Positions 12,476 to 24,398 are shown, counted from the stretch's first letter. The stretch: DNA of 60,000 nt from Adiantum capillus-veneris (GCA_014529385.2 CM043948.1:19528951-19588950), one strand, 5' to 3'. Program-made: numbers and translations. Notes: generated by a model not told the origin, from the sequence alone.

Positions 12476-13267
12476 CTATAACACACATGAGTAGGATGGA
12501 TAAAGGAGGGTGTGCATGAGGAGGATGGGTAGATGAGGTCAAAGTGGGTGTGTGGCTTACATCTTGGCAGATATTGCCCTCAAGGCCTCAATTCTTGGTT
12601 GGATCCTAAAATTAGGTCCTGTAGAAATGAGTATAATTTCACCTTCACACACGCCACCCATTATGCATGCATTACATATGGAGAAGTTATTGGATGGTTA
12701 GCGCCCCGTGAATTCCACAAACTTCATATGTTGTAATAATAATTGAAAGTATGCTTAAGTTTTGGTAGCACACATTGTGTGCTTATTTTTAACATTAGTA
12801 AAGTGGATGTGCTCACATGTTGTGAGTTTTAAAGAGGAAAAAAAAAGAACTTATTAAAGTGGATATGCTCACATGTTCTAAAACTACTATGGACATGCGA
12901 GTTAGTAGACTAATGCAAATTAGATGAGTCTTATCATACTACACACATGTGCGCGCTTGTGTGTGTATGCATGCCTGCAATTTGAGTAACGTGTGTGTGA
13001 GTTTGTTGTTAAGACAAGCCTCTCCCAACTAATGGATGATTTGTGTAAAACATGAGGTGCAAATCTTGCATCCACCTACTAGCCATGCTTTTGACCAAAA
13101 ACAAGGGAAAGCAAACTTATGTGGTATGGATTTTGCATTATTTCTATCAACGTACAATATATTCACCTTATGTGCTACATTGTGAGATACCCTTATTTTA
13201 GATGTCACCACAAGCATATGGGCTCAAGAGAGAGGAGAAGGAAGATCTCACTTAACCTAGTGTATAG

Positions 13268-13298
<31 letters not shown>

Positions 13299-13624
13299 TT
13301 GATTCCAATATCGTCCTTGGAGGTCAAATATGACCTATGGGACGAAGAAAACGAGTACAATAGAGGCTCTTCTATCTAAGAGGGTACAATGTGTGCAATA
13401 ATACATATAGATGTGGTGGGGGGAGGGGCTAGGCCGGTAATACAACAAATATTGCTTATGGGGGTAGGGGTGGCTAAGGGGGAGGAGGGGGATGTTGGGT
13501 GGGTTTATGTGTTCAAACTTCTCAATGATGGCTCTACCACCACGATAGACGGCGTACTTACCTCACCATTATGCATGTGTAGGTACTTACTCTCACCATT
13601 ATGATTCTACATCCACCACTAAGG

Positions 13625-13661
<37 letters not shown>

Positions 13662-13686
13662 GCTAGCTCTTGGCCGACTTAGATGT

Positions 13687-13769
<83 letters not shown>

Positions 13770-16529
13770 TATTGGAGAATTGCATGCGTGTGTGCGTGCA
13801 AACAATGAGCACTCTCTATATTGAAGGAATTTATGGCATTCCTATTGCAGTTCTTATGTAGTCAAGCTAGTGTGAACAAAAGGATCGGCCTTGTAAACAA
13901 TCCTATAATGATGGTCATTATCCCCGTTCCCTCTATGCTTCACAAGAGACTTGATCCTCTTCCCCCCATGTGTCATCACCACAAAAACAATCCCCTTCTA
14001 TATACTTATATCTCAAATTTCAATTATGTATTGCTATCTTTATGGATAGCCTATCACCGTTGCCTTATGCAAGTAGTGTAGCCACCAAAGCTTTAGGACA
14101 AATGACACTATACGCTAAGCGGCAAGATATGCAAGTGAGGCATAGCCAAGGGTGATGGCTCGTGGATGCAATCACGAAGATAAACCTTGTCATCAAATTC
14201 TACATTAGTAGTCCTTCATTCATCCTCATCTCCCTTTTTTAGCAAGCATATTGGAATGTCATTGAAATCTAACATGGTTTGGAGACCTGCACAGTACCAA
14301 CCTTTGGTTTTATCTCGGGGGATGCACTATGGAATCACGTTAATATATAACATGAGTTCGAAAGGAGGGGTTATAAAATGCTAAAATTTTAGGCAATTTA
14401 ACAGAGACACATTAAAACAAGGGGTTTTTATATTCAATTTTTAAAAAAATCTTAAATCAAGGGGTCATTTTATTCATTCAAACATGTTAAAAAAGGGGGT
14501 TTTTTATTACCCCGCGAACGCACATCATACAGGGGGATACTGGATGATGAACCCCCCGAGAGTTTTTTACAATACTCGAGGGGTCACCTATAGGAAATCA
14601 TCTATATCAGATGGGTTCAAAGGTATTAAGAAAACCCTATAATTACAGGCTATGAGGTAATAAAATGGCCCCATTTCTTTAACAAAGTTATGGGGTTTTC
14701 CCAAAATTGCATGGAAAAATTCTTTTTTGTAAATGTAATCTTATTAAGTTTTTAATATTTTTTGCATAAAAACTCTTTATTTTGAGCTTATGTGATATAC
14801 TTACAATTTTGGAGATGTACCCCTCAAGATATAATTTGCTTTGCTTACAACTAGCATTTTGTGGGTGATGGTTAAAGCTTTGGCTTATCCAACCGGTATC
14901 CAATTATGTGTATAGCCCCTTTAGCCACATATGCATTCTAATCATCATCCCAATCACTAAAAGTCATGTCAGGTCATGTGCATGATCCACCTAGATCAGT
15001 GATGCCATGAGTGATGTAGCTACGCATGAATTAAGAAATTGGCACACAAGAGGAAGTAGATGGGCCATGAGTGTAGAGTTGAGATATATGATGACGGAAC
15101 AAGTGTTCAGCAAAAGGATGGTTTATACACAATTGCCCTAGTAATTTTAGCAACAAGTGCCCACGCCTCTCTCAGTTAGGACTTATCCTACATGCTATGA
15201 GGTAGGATGACTTTGTAGTCTGTTCCCTTCCTAAATTGGCAATGTTCATGGCAAAAACGCTAAAATTTTCAGTTTTTCTAACCTTTTCCCCGAAAACAAA
15301 TCTCATGTTTTGCATAAATACTTAGGCGAATCCTTTATTATGCACAAATATATACATAGACAAGCAGGGTTGCCCCTTTGCCCTTCTATTTCAAGGATAC
15401 CATATATATTTTTGACAGTTTATTCTATTGTTTGGAAGGGCAGCCCACTTTCTTATCATTGAAAAACAGGAAAAACGCCCAAATAAAGGGTAAAATGCCT
15501 GTTAAAAATCAACCCAGTATCCAAATCCTTGATTCCATGTAAGGTTTTGCATACACACCTATGTATATCCTTGTGACACCTTACCCTTCAAACTTAGGAG
15601 TCCCCTTACTGCTCAAAATGGCCAATGCAGCCCACAATGGCTTCAAATTTCAAGCCTCCCACCCTAGGCCCACTCCAATTGAGATTCAACAAGATAACAT
15701 ATGACTATATGAGGGTGTTGAAGACTCTACACTATATACATAGTTCACACTAAGAAAAGCTCAAAGCAAAAGCCTAATAGATTAACTTTGTAATTATCTT
15801 TTAATCTCTCCACATGATTAATGGCTCTTGCCCAAGCTAGGCCTCACCCTACTTCTATCTGGATTTCAATACAGTATTCATCCATCAAATTAAAGCTGAT
15901 TTATAAAACATATGTGAATTCGAAACAATCCATCTGTGTAGGCAGACTTTTCTTAGACAAATTATGCAAGTAACATGAAATGAGAATTCATATTATGTAA
16001 ACTTTAAGAGATCTTTCAAAATTTCTGTACAGATATTGGACTTTAGGCTGGCTACTCTATCAAAGCATAGCTACATCATAATTAACTTTTGGGTATGGAC
16101 GCATATATAATTAACTGCTAATTTCTTGAAGTACCATCACCAAGTTTGGTCTACTACAGATCAACCTGGAAAAGTTTACAATATGCTGCACCAAGGAAAT
16201 GAATGTCTACGTTTGCTGCCTAACTAACAAAGATGCGAGAATAAGTAGTCTACTCTTACGAATGCTGAAATGCTGTATTTATATCTTGGCTGAGGGTTCA
16301 TGATCTCCTATGTGAATGAATATCAGCATAAAATCATTCTGTATGCTGCTCGCTATGAGGATATATGTTAGTACTGATCAGTATCCCATGTTCAATCTGA
16401 TTGTATGAAGCAATCTCCTACCTGAATCCCTAAGTAGGTACCCACGACCATACATGAGCTGATTTGAATGCCAACCCCAGTTTAATTTAATGAAAAGGAT
16501 GGGTGGCATTAATGTGAGGTGGGCTCTGG
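12471..16529. other. Intergenic DNA 3' of the CCCH gene
   Basis: No gene is supported here. It contains a (GA)n tract (13272-13298), the microsatellite cluster at 13626-13766 and otherwise unremarkable AT-rich DNA. Short frames in the region show no recognisable similarity. The part nearest 16529 should include the 3' UTR and polyadenylation region of the minus-strand CCCH gene, but no clear signal could be chosen. Confidence 0.5.
13626..13766. repeat. Microsatellite cluster (CT)n, (TG)n-(AG)n
   Basis: A CT run (13626-13660) and a TG run passing into an AG run (13690-13766) are separated by about 30 bases. The TG-then-AG junction is the same arrangement seen at 3361 and 12412. Confidence 0.95.
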
Positions 16530-19148
16530 CTAAATGAGCTCATCTACCCACCCAAGGTGATCGAAGCTTCCTTCGTGATCCAGTGTATTAGCCATATATG
16601 AGGCTGAACCGGCCTGCTGCACCGACGCCCTGCACATTACTGCTCCGGCTCCCTTCACGCTTCCACCTCCATCAACCATATGGCAAGAACCTGCACCACT
16701 TTCGTGCCGTTGCCCACCCCAAGTTTCCAGCTGATGAGCATTTGATTTGCCTTTGCTTGGACAGCTACTATTTGCATGAGTGCCTGCTTGCTGTTGTGCT
16801 GCTTGCACCATCATCAAGTTGTTCTTCATTTCTGCTGTTGCACACCTTAATTCAAGCTGTTGAATAGATGCAAGAAGTTGGCTAATGGCTTGTGGAGAAT
16901 CAGAGCCCCTACCTGAAGCAGTTTGAAGATGTTGGTCTTCAATATTGCATGAATCTACATTCTTAAAAGGAATCACATGATCAGGCATGGTGGGTGCTTG
17001 GGTACCATTGTTCAAAATGTCCAAATGATGTCTGGTATGTGGAGACATAACAGGAGAAGATGGTGCTTGTTGTTGAGCTAAGGCATGGGCAGTCAAGACA
17101 GCTTGAGCTTGCGAGACAGCATCGAGCGATGGAGCTGGCATAAATCGAGGCAACGGAGAGCTAGACAAACTGTTCCAATTTGGTGATGCCATTAAAGGAC
17201 GAAGATTAGAGCTCGGCAACGTCCCAATACTTTGGTGACCACTGTTGTGCATAACATTGCTGAGAGCGCTAAGCTTGCTAACTGGAATGAATCCATCGTT
17301 GACAGCTTCGCCATTCAGTATCATTTGTCTTGTGGCACCATCTAATGAAGCTGCTTGCAAGGCTCTCATTTGATGACCATCAGTTTGAAGTTCAGTGGGT
17401 GCTGACAAGTTAGCTCTTCCATAGTGGCTGTGCATGCTCACAAGATCATCAACGTTTACATAGTTTGTAGCAGGAGGAGGACCCTTGCAGCAAAGAAATC
17501 CACTAGCTGCAGGTGCTGCATCTTGAAGAAGGATTGAGCTTCCATTGAAGGAGTCGAAGCGAGAAGGTAAGTTACGGGACCTAGGGCCACTCAGGGACTG
17601 GCAACTGCTGTTGACATTGCCTAGCGTAGCTGCATCCACGTTTATGGGGAGGCCATATGCCATGGCCATCCTGAGGGGGGAGTTGTTGAAAGAGATGGGG
17701 AGCGTCGACGTCGCTGAGTCCATTCCACCATAGTATTGATGCTGACATTGAGGATGATTGATCAACGTGGGCATGATTGTGGGTAAGTTTAGATGAGGAT
17801 CTGGAATTTGAGACGAATTAAGTTCCTGTTTGAGGAGGGCCTGATAGTAGCTAGGCAGATGCTGTCGAAGGAGCCTGAGGGACAACCCATCAAAACTTTG
17901 GGGTAGTGCCATATTCTGAGCATATATTTGGGCAGGCTGCATGGAAGTAGGGGTATCTTGCTTCTGTGCAGACGAGCTGCTGGAGGACATGGCTCGAAAT
18001 TGAGAGGGAGAATGGGCAAAGAAGCATACCTTGCGCTTGCATAGCTTGCCGTCCTTGCATATTTGGGTGCGGTAACGCGTGGGGTGAAGCCAGCACTCAA
18101 ACACACCATGGGAAAGCTCACATGCGTCGCCTCGCCTGCAAGCAGCTTTGCGGAAGTCCGGACAAGGCACTGCAGAATAGTGATAAAGCCGGGGATCGCG
18201 TCTGCGAGCTTTCTCGCCTGGGTGTGCGAAGGGGCATTGGGTCCAATCATGGCTTCTCTCCCTCATACATAGCCTCACCTTAAACTCATACATTCTAAAT
18301 TCATCAGTCCCAAACAAAGCTCCTTCCAGATGTAGCTCCACTTCTGCAAAAGGATCGGCCTCCTCTTCGTCATTTGAAGGTAAAAATCTCTCCAAAGAGC
18401 TGCCTCCTTGAGAACTTATGGATGCTTGCAGATCACTCATGTAACTAGCATCTGCAGGAAGAGGATCGGGAACACCTGCTGCCGCCGCTTTTGCTTGCAA
18501 GCTTTCAAAGTACTCTGTGAAATCATTATTGCTGGAGTGATCTCTCAGCAGCTCGTGAGCAGCTTGAATGTGATCAGTCTTCTGCTTGCTAGAGCTAGCT
18601 GCTTCTAATTCCTTGGAAAAAAGTGCAGTTGTTTGTTTTTCTTGATCTGGAACAACCTGCACATAAGCGCGATTAGCTACTGCACTAGAAGAATCGGTAA
18701 ACTTCTTATTCTCCTGACTTGAACTCGTGCAGGTCGTAGCTGAATGGCGATGGCTTGATAGGTTGAAAGCAGTTTCACTACTAGCCGGAGATGATTGATG
18801 AAGGTTTAGAAATCCACCCAAGGACGCCTGCGTGCAAGGCCCCAGTGTACTGACAGGCTGCTCGGGATCCCCATTGAAGCTACGAAATGTGGACGCAGTC
18901 GATGCGCCATTAAGGGGGAAACCCTGCAATGCAGCATTATAGCGCAGATTGAAGCTATGAAAAGAAGAATCAGGAGGATTGATGTTATAATTAGCTGAGG
19001 GAGAAGTTCGGGAGATGAAAGGTGGTGGCATAGGGCTGGCGCCATTGCTGCAATGATCTGCAGTGCCAGCTACTGCAAGCTGGGGTAAAGATGGGTTCTT
19101 GAAATCGTGGGTTTGTTGATGATGGGTAGAGAAAAGGCCAGCGCTCAT
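16530..19148 (-). CDS. RR-TZF (tandem CCCH) zinc-finger protein, 872 aa
   Basis: Intronless gene for a plant RR-TZF protein; family members bind RNA, often AU-rich mRNA, and act in stress and hormone responses and in cytoplasmic granules. Seen here: an acidic stretch (DEEEADPFAEVELHLEGALF), then EFRMYEFKVRLC and the RR part C294-X5-H300-X4-C305-X3-H309 with GEKARRRDPR. The two fingers follow: C329-X7-C-X5-C-X3-H, a 16-residue spacer, and C-X5-C-X4-C-X3-H379. A long Ser/Gln/Ala-rich tail ends DHLGWVDELI, resembling the conserved C-terminus of the family. No ankyrin repeats are apparent before the RR part, so it fits the AtTZF1-3-like subgroup, although 872 residues is about twice the usual length there. 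I start at 19148 (MSAGLFSTHH); the frame is open for 56 more codons to 19316, but that part is hydrophobic and probably 5' UTR. All zinc ligands are intact. Confidence 0.9.
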   Translation of the reverse strand: MSAGLFSTHHQQTHDFKNPSLPQLAVAGTADHCSNGASPMPPPFISRTSPSANYNINPPDSSFHSFNLRYNAALQGFPLNGASTASTFRSFNGDPEQPVSTLGPCTQASLGGFLNLHQSSPASSETAFNLSSHRHSATTCTSSSQENKKFTDSSSAVANRAYVQVVPDQEKQTTALFSKELEAASSSKQKTDHIQAAHELLRDHSSNNDFTEYFESLQAKAAAAGVPDPLPADASYMSDLQASISSQGGSSLERFLPSNDEEEADPFAEVELHLEGALFGTDEFRMYEFKVRLCMRERSHDWTQCPFAHPGEKARRRDPRLYHYSAVPCPDFRKAACRRGDACELSHGVFECWLHPTRYRTQICKDGKLCKRKVCFFAHSPSQFRAMSSSSSSAQKQDTPTSMQPAQIYAQNMALPQSFDGLSLRLLRQHLPSYYQALLKQELNSSQIPDPHLNLPTIMPTLINHPQCQHQYYGGMDSATSTLPISFNNSPLRMAMAYGLPINVDAATLGNVNSSCQSLSGPRSRNLPSRFDSFNGSSILLQDAAPAASGFLCCKGPPPATNYVNVDDLVSMHSHYGRANLSAPTELQTDGHQMRALQAASLDGATRQMILNGEAVNDGFIPVSKLSALSNVMHNSGHQSIGTLPSSNLRPLMASPNWNSLSSSPLPRFMPAPSLDAVSQAQAVLTAHALAQQQAPSSPVMSPHTRHHLDILNNGTQAPTMPDHVIPFKNVDSCNIEDQHLQTASGRGSDSPQAISQLLASIQQLELRCATAEMKNNLMMVQAAQQQAGTHANSSCPSKGKSNAHQLETWGGQRHESGAGSCHMVDGGGSVKGAGAVMCRASVQQAGSASYMANTLDHEGSFDHLGWVDELI

Positions 19149-19520
19149 GGCTAAGTACAACACTAACTCACATGCAGGCACAAAGAGGGAATTAATCACC
19201 AGCTGCAAGAATGTAGGTAACATATATATGCCTATGATCGTCCAAGAGAGCATGTGCATGAACGTCGGTAATTCCACAAATAAAATAAGAAAAGCGGGAA
19301 AAGAAAGAAAAAACATTTTTGGGCAGATTTTTGAGTGAAGAATTATGGAGGGGTGCTTCAGATTAAAAGCACTGAAAGCGAAGTTAACTGATTTTTACAA
19401 GAAACGGTGATCATTCATGAAATGGTGGGCAGGTTTAAAGAGAAAATTGGCAGTACATCTTGTTCTTTGATCTATTCTACCCATTCTATGATCTTATATT
19501 AGACGTCTTTGTCCATCCTT
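19149..19520 (-). promoter_or_regulatory. 5' UTR and likely promoter-proximal region of the CCCH gene
   Basis: This lies immediately upstream of the chosen ATG on the minus strand. On that strand TCTAATATAAGATC (around 19490-19503) is a possible TATA element about 340 bp upstream of the start. Transcript evidence is lacking, so both the start site and the TATA assignment are inferences. Confidence 0.3.
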
Positions 19521-20034
19521 AACGTCGTACACAGGTTTTCTGTTGCTTTGAAAAGGCTTTTTGGCATTTTGAATTTGAAGATATGCAGAAATGCCTAGTA
19601 GCACACATGGCCTTCACTGACCCATTTTGAGACTTGGTAATAGCTAGATAACAAAATAATGGCATTAGCCGTCCCTCGTTTATAAGTGACGGGGTGTCAC
19701 TCATGGGATCAATGGCAGGGGCGCGTTTTCGACGGGGTGGGGGGCTTTGGGCCGTCGGATCAACGCAGAGAGGGGGGGGGGGGGACAAACTTTTATAGTA
19801 TTGCACTCACAAGCATTTCAAGCAAGTGCGACAGGTGGGCTGAGTAGGGAGCGCGAGTCTCAAGCCGGAGGTGATGAGGTCGAGTTTGAAGGGGGGAGGT
19901 TGGGGACGTTACATTTTTGCCATACAGAGATAGGATCAACGGTGGATTGAATATCACCATAAATCCCTCGAGAAAGCCTCGTGACACTCATCAACAAGGT
20001 TAGCCATCCGCGAATCCTTGCCTCTGCCTTTGGT

Positions 20035-20099
20035 TTGTGTGTGTGTGTGTGTTATACATGCGCACACGCGCACGCGTGCGCGCACACACACACACACAC
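20035..20099. repeat. Alternating purine-pyrimidine tract (GT)n/(GC)/(CA)n
   Basis: A GT run, then GCGCACACGCGCACGCGTGC-like CG-rich alternation, then a CA run, so almost every step alternates purine and pyrimidine for about 65 bases. It is also roughly self-complementary. Such sequence is prone to Z-DNA and cruciform formation. Confidence 0.85.
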
Positions 20100-20570
20100 G
20101 GACATATACATAGAGAGAGAGAACCTTTGCAATTGCCAACAACCACCTTCAAATGACAAATTTGTGGCCTTCTACACTACATGGGACCATATTAAAACAT
20201 GAAAGGATAATAGAATGCTACCTTGTACTTCAGTCCTCTTTTTCTTTCAATGAAGACAAGTAGAGTAATATTACAAAGCAAAAAATAGCTCACACACCAT
20301 TATGAGGACATCAACCTTGAAACTCAACTATCGATAGTTTAAGAGATAACATGTAAGGCTCCAGCATAAGAGAAGAGGTCACATAAGTGAAAGGAAAAGT
20401 TTGTTGGGTTGACAAAAAAATCATACGTAAAAGACACTAAGTGGTCTCAAAGAAAAGCTTCATACCAATAGGCGTCCCCAATTTTCGAAGCAGGTCTGAT
20501 TATGCAAAATCTTTAGAGATGCTTTAAGAGCTTTTACTAGAAAAAAGGAGTAGAGGGCACGTGGAGGACG

Positions 20571-20574
<4 letters not shown>

Positions 20575-20614
<40 letters not shown>
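20575..20614. repeat. (GA)n microsatellite
   Basis: About 20 uninterrupted GA units in intergenic DNA. Confidence 0.95.
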
Positions 20615-20615
<1 letters not shown>

Positions 20616-21507
20616 GCCTCAGTATGCTCTGCATTGGAATGGCTTCCTTTGATCATGCATGCCATGGTGAGGGTAGGGGATAGTTGGAAGCAAAGTGTAG
20701 TGACAGCGACGGCGAGGGCAACTCACGGCAAGTAAGTGTATATGTTGAAGGTGGTAAAATCGACCAAGACAATAGAAAAAGGGCTCTTGTAGAAGTCGTT
20801 GTGTCGAATTAGAAGGAACCAAAGTAGCTAAGAGGTCGGTGGCTTCAGAAGTGGCAACCCTTTGTACTTAGAAGGCCATAAAATAAATTATACACATTTC
20901 GAATAGAGAAAATTATATGTGTGTGTGTGTGTCGGAGAATCTAATACTTATTTTTAGATTGAACAAAACTTAACTATGAAAGGAGAGAGTTTTTCTTAAG
21001 AGAAAGAGAGCAAGGAGAATACGTTGTGCAAAGTAGATTTCTTTACACAAATACACCTTAAAAACTCTATAATCATGCAGATAATTCAGAGAGAATACCC
21101 AATTAAGATTGACAACTCGTTTAGGATTGGATTTGCTTGGAGCCGGTACGTCTTCAAAAGGACTTGTATTATAATCCTCTAAAAAAGGAGCTTTGTTACA
21201 ATACATGTTTGTGCTCTTGCGGAGCCTTGCTTGAATCGAAGATAACGTTCTTCAAGATTCCATGGTATAATTAATTCTCCTTTCCAAACCCTAAACACCC
21301 CAGCGATGAGAAAGAAATTGCGGGGAATTGAGAGGAAGATGAGGGTAAAAAGATATATTTTTCAAGCAAGAGAATGGATTCCTCATATATGCTTGCTCAT
21401 AGGCAAACTGTTAGCATAGCATAGTATAATAAAATAGTAGAGAATGAGAATAAGAAACTTTCATTGGCTTGGGTTTGTATCCATAGCCAAAATCTTGAGC
21501 GTAGAGT

Positions 21508-21508
<1 letters not shown>

Positions 21509-21557
<49 letters not shown>
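21509..21557. repeat. (GA)n microsatellite in the 3' LTR of the minus-strand element
   Basis: A pure GA run. The partner LTR has a longer GA run at 24132-24205 in a comparable position, so the microsatellite was probably part of the LTR when the element inserted and changed length afterwards. Confidence 0.9.
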
Positions 21558-21559
<2 letters not shown>

Positions 21560-22572
21560 ATCTTGCTTTGCTAGTTTGGGCACTTGAGAGAGTGTGTGAG
21601 AGGAGTAAGAAGAGCCATAAATCCCAACGAGCCCCTCCTTATATGCTTATGCAACTGTCCAACTAGACTTGAATTAGAATTCTTTGAGGTGGGAACACCT
21701 CATAATGCAACTCAAGCATTTCACACACTTGCCCTAGCTTGCCTTGCATGATAGAACTCACCCCCTCCTAGATTTGGACTCTTCTTGGCAGGTGGAGACA
21801 CCATACACACTCTCACACACTTGTTAAGTTCACTCAAATTAGCAAGTGTATACAATGGAGGCAAGGGGTTGCTTATATATCACCCTCAGTAAATTGCCCT
21901 ACCCAAGACTTTGACAAATGAGTAAAATAAATACCTAAAAGCCAAACTTAATAATGGGATCACATTGGGCAGTTCACTTGAGATGCCTAAACTTTAACAC
22001 CCTCTCTGTAACTCATAGTGGACATCAATAGTGAGACCAAGTCGATAAAGAAGCTACCATGGATACCCCAAAAAGTGGCCACCAACTGGATACACCTCGG
22101 TGTTGCCATCTTGAGCATCGGTTGCCTTTGTAGAAACTTTGAAATATAGACCATACTACATCCAATAATCCCCATTCGTGAATTGTGAACACATCACGTC
22201 CAAAATATAAAACTCCAAGATAATGAACTGTTGGAACACATCCTGTCCATAATTTGACCAACAACAACGAATTGGCACGCCCATCCATAGTGTTTTAGAC
22301 GTCTAATTGGTTCCCTGCCAGATGCATGTGCATTGAACTCCGACCTACGTACGGGTCCAAATACCAATAACTTGAACTCCAACACAAGGGTCCAAATTAA
22401 TTATAGGGAGCATGTTCTTGCCCCTCTCTGCCACTCACAAGCCTCTCTCTGGCTGAAGCTAGTGGTGACACCTATCTTCATGTGACTAGAAGGTGGGAGT
22501 TCGTGCCAGCGTGGTCACCAGTACCACACCAACAGCCTCCTTGTTGTCCTGCCCTTAGTCACTATCACTACT

Positions 22573-23381
22573 TTACTCCTGTTTCTTGCTTTTGCCTTTG
22601 TCATTTGTAGAATATCTGTCTTTGCCTTTGGATTTGCAATCCTTAGCCAAATGACTACGCTTTCCACATTTGTAACAACGGTATTTCGTCCTCTTTCTGG
22701 AATCCGAAGCACAAGTGCTTCACCATGTGCTTCTACTGTCTCAGAAATTTGAATTATGCCTTGAGTTACCAACACGGCTTCCTACTCAATGAGAAAAGAG
22801 TTGAGATTATCAAATTCCAGCTTTTCCTTCATGACTTGTAGCCGAAGTGTCCTAGCCACTATTTCATACTCTTGAGGCAACTTCGTAGAACCAAAGCAGC
22901 TAACTGTGTACTCATCAGTGCACTCTTCATAGCTGATAGTTGATCATGAATAACTTTATTCATGATAAGAAATGATTGCATGGACCTTCCTCGAGGAAAG
23001 TGGATGGCAACACAATTGTCAAAGAAGGGTGACTGCTCGCATCATAGAATCCCAATCAAGCATACCTACGAGCTTGAACCACATTTCATTGGAAGTCTTC
23101 AAGGTTTGAATAGCTGGAGAAAGGTCCTTTGTAAGAGATTCTGCAATGGTTGACATTGCCTGCGCAATAGACGCATCCCAATCGACACACGATTTGAGAT
23201 ATTCGTCATCTTGAAGGTGGGTGTACTTGTTGTGGCCAGAATCCCGAGTGGGATGAGGCTCCGAGCCGTCGACAACATCCCATAAACCTTTCCGTGAGAA
23301 CTAGAGTCGCATAATCAAATTCCAATGAGCGTAGTTATTCCTGTTCAATTTGTTGCTGGAGCTTGAGCAAGGCGGGGCCAT
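22573..23381 (-). pseudogene. Ty1/copia Gag remnant with CCHC zinc knuckle
   Basis: On the minus strand the frame opens MAPPCSSSSNKLNRNNYAHW (23381 downwards), the LxxxNYxxWxxxM pattern of copia Gag N-termini, and meets a stop soon after. Later pieces in shifted frames include TIAESLTKDLSPAIQTLKTS and LPQEYEIVARTLR. The RNA-binding knuckle CYKCGKRSHLAKDC lies at about 22636-22677, followed by a Lys-rich tail that stops at 22573. The protein would package element RNA in the virus-like particle. Several stops and frameshifts make it non-functional, and protease and pol are missing. Confidence 0.7.
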
Positions 23382-24072
23382 GGTGAAGTTGCTAGATCTG
23401 GAGCTCCGATAACCTTCTCACACTCCAAAGTGTGGCCGCACAAACCAAGTAGGAAGATCTCCAATTTCCTCGCCTCTACCAAGCCGCTCCAGACCCTCTG
23501 CTATCCTCCAAAGTCGCTTCGCAAATCTCCTCCAAGTCGCTCCTCCTTGAGCCTCGAACTTCTTCCAAGCTTTCCCTTCTACGTGCCCGCTCTCTTCCCA
23601 AGCCTTCTTCTCGGTTCTGCCAATCGGCCTCGCAAAGATTGCTCTAAGCCAACAATGAAGCCGCTGGACACAGCGTTTTAACACGTTGTCACCAAGTGTG
23701 GGTCGTGGTGCTTATAGACCAACAACATTTTGAAATTCTCGCAGGAGCTGAGAGGGAAAAATCGGCAGACAGTCATGGGGGGGGGGGGGGGCAGGGGGTT
23801 TTACTGGCTGGACATCTCAAAACGCACGAGAAGAGGATCGCAGGAGAGAGGTGGTTTCTGGTAGCACTGGGGACAACATTCTAAAACGCTAGCTGCACCC
23901 TCACGTTTCCTAGCCACTGCATGGGGGCTTGGTGATGCCACGGGCCAAGTGTCCAGCATTTTCAAAGGTTGTGGGGGGGAAAGGATGGAACTTCCGGCTA
24001 CACAGTTCTGTCCTCTTGCGGGATATCTCCTTCTCCTCCAAGGCCTTCAAGTGACACAGAGCTCCACTAAGT

Positions 24073-24084
24073 GCTCTGATACCA
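24073..24084 (-). other. Primer binding site, initiator tRNA-Met type
   Basis: The minus strand reads TGGTATCAGAGC, complementary to the 3' end of plant initiator tRNA-Met, immediately after the LTR end TTTGACA. It fixes both the orientation and the right-hand LTR boundary of the minus-strand copia element. Confidence 0.85.
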
Positions 24085-24129
24085 TGTCAAAGTCGATGAT
24101 GCGAAATCGTAGAGACCAAGGGGAGTGAG

Positions 24130-24207
<78 letters not shown>

Positions 24208-24398
24208 TCTTGAACCAATCGACCTTGGCAATGAATAACTGAATGTGTATACAATGGAGGCAAGGGGTTGCTTATATAGCACCCTCAGCAAATTGCCCTA
24301 CCCAAGACTTTGACAAATAAGTAAAATAAATACCTAAAAGCCAAACTTAATAATGGGATCACATTGGGCAGTTCACTTGAGACAGCTAGACTTTAACA
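24085..24398 (-). mobile_element. 5' LTR of the minus-strand copia element, 314 bp
   Basis: On the minus strand it begins TGTTAAAGTCTAGC (24398) and ends TTTGACA (24085), next to the primer site. A TATA-like GCTATATAAG lies at 24271-24280 (minus). A (GA)n tract of about 74 bases (24132-24205) sits in the downstream part. It shares about 150 bp with the 3' LTR and diverges beyond that, so one of the two has been rearranged around the GA tract. Confidence 0.7.

Larger units (their letters stand above)
19521..20929. other. Intergenic DNA with poly-G and dinucleotide tracts
   Basis: No gene is supported. It contains a run of about a dozen G near 19772, the alternating GT/CG/CA tract at 20035-20099 and a (GA)n tract at 20575-20614. 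Small open frames are explained by these repeats or have no recognisable similarity. Confidence 0.5.
20930..24398 (-). mobile_element. Minus-strand Ty1/copia-like element with gag remnant only
   Basis: A block of about 150 bp occurs in direct repeat at 21845-21999 and 24244-24398 with near identity; each copy ends ACTTTAACA on the plus strand (TGTTAAAG on the element's strand). The element runs on the minus strand. Its 5' LTR is 24085-24398, a tRNA-Met primer site follows at 24073-24084, then a gag remnant (22573-23381), a purine tract at about 22000-22010 (TACAGAGAGGG) and the 3' LTR with its right edge at 21999. The 3' LTR seems to extend left to about 20930 and holds a (GA)n tract (21509-21557); that left edge is uncertain. 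Only about 2.1 kb lies between the LTRs and no integrase or reverse transcriptase is present, so it is deleted or non-autonomous. Confidence 0.6.

Noticed and set aside
19149-19316. N-terminal extension of the CCCH protein with hydrophobic segments
   Set aside because: The frame is open, but the residues look like translated UTR, and the ATG at 19148 has good context and a plausible protein start. A membrane anchor would be unexpected in this family.
16598-19338. Plus-strand frames opposite the CCCH gene
   Set aside because: Shadows of the minus-strand coding sequence without their own similarity.
22515-22775. 86-codon minus-strand frame over the copia gag region
   Set aside because: It is a shifted frame; the zinc knuckle is read in a neighbouring frame.
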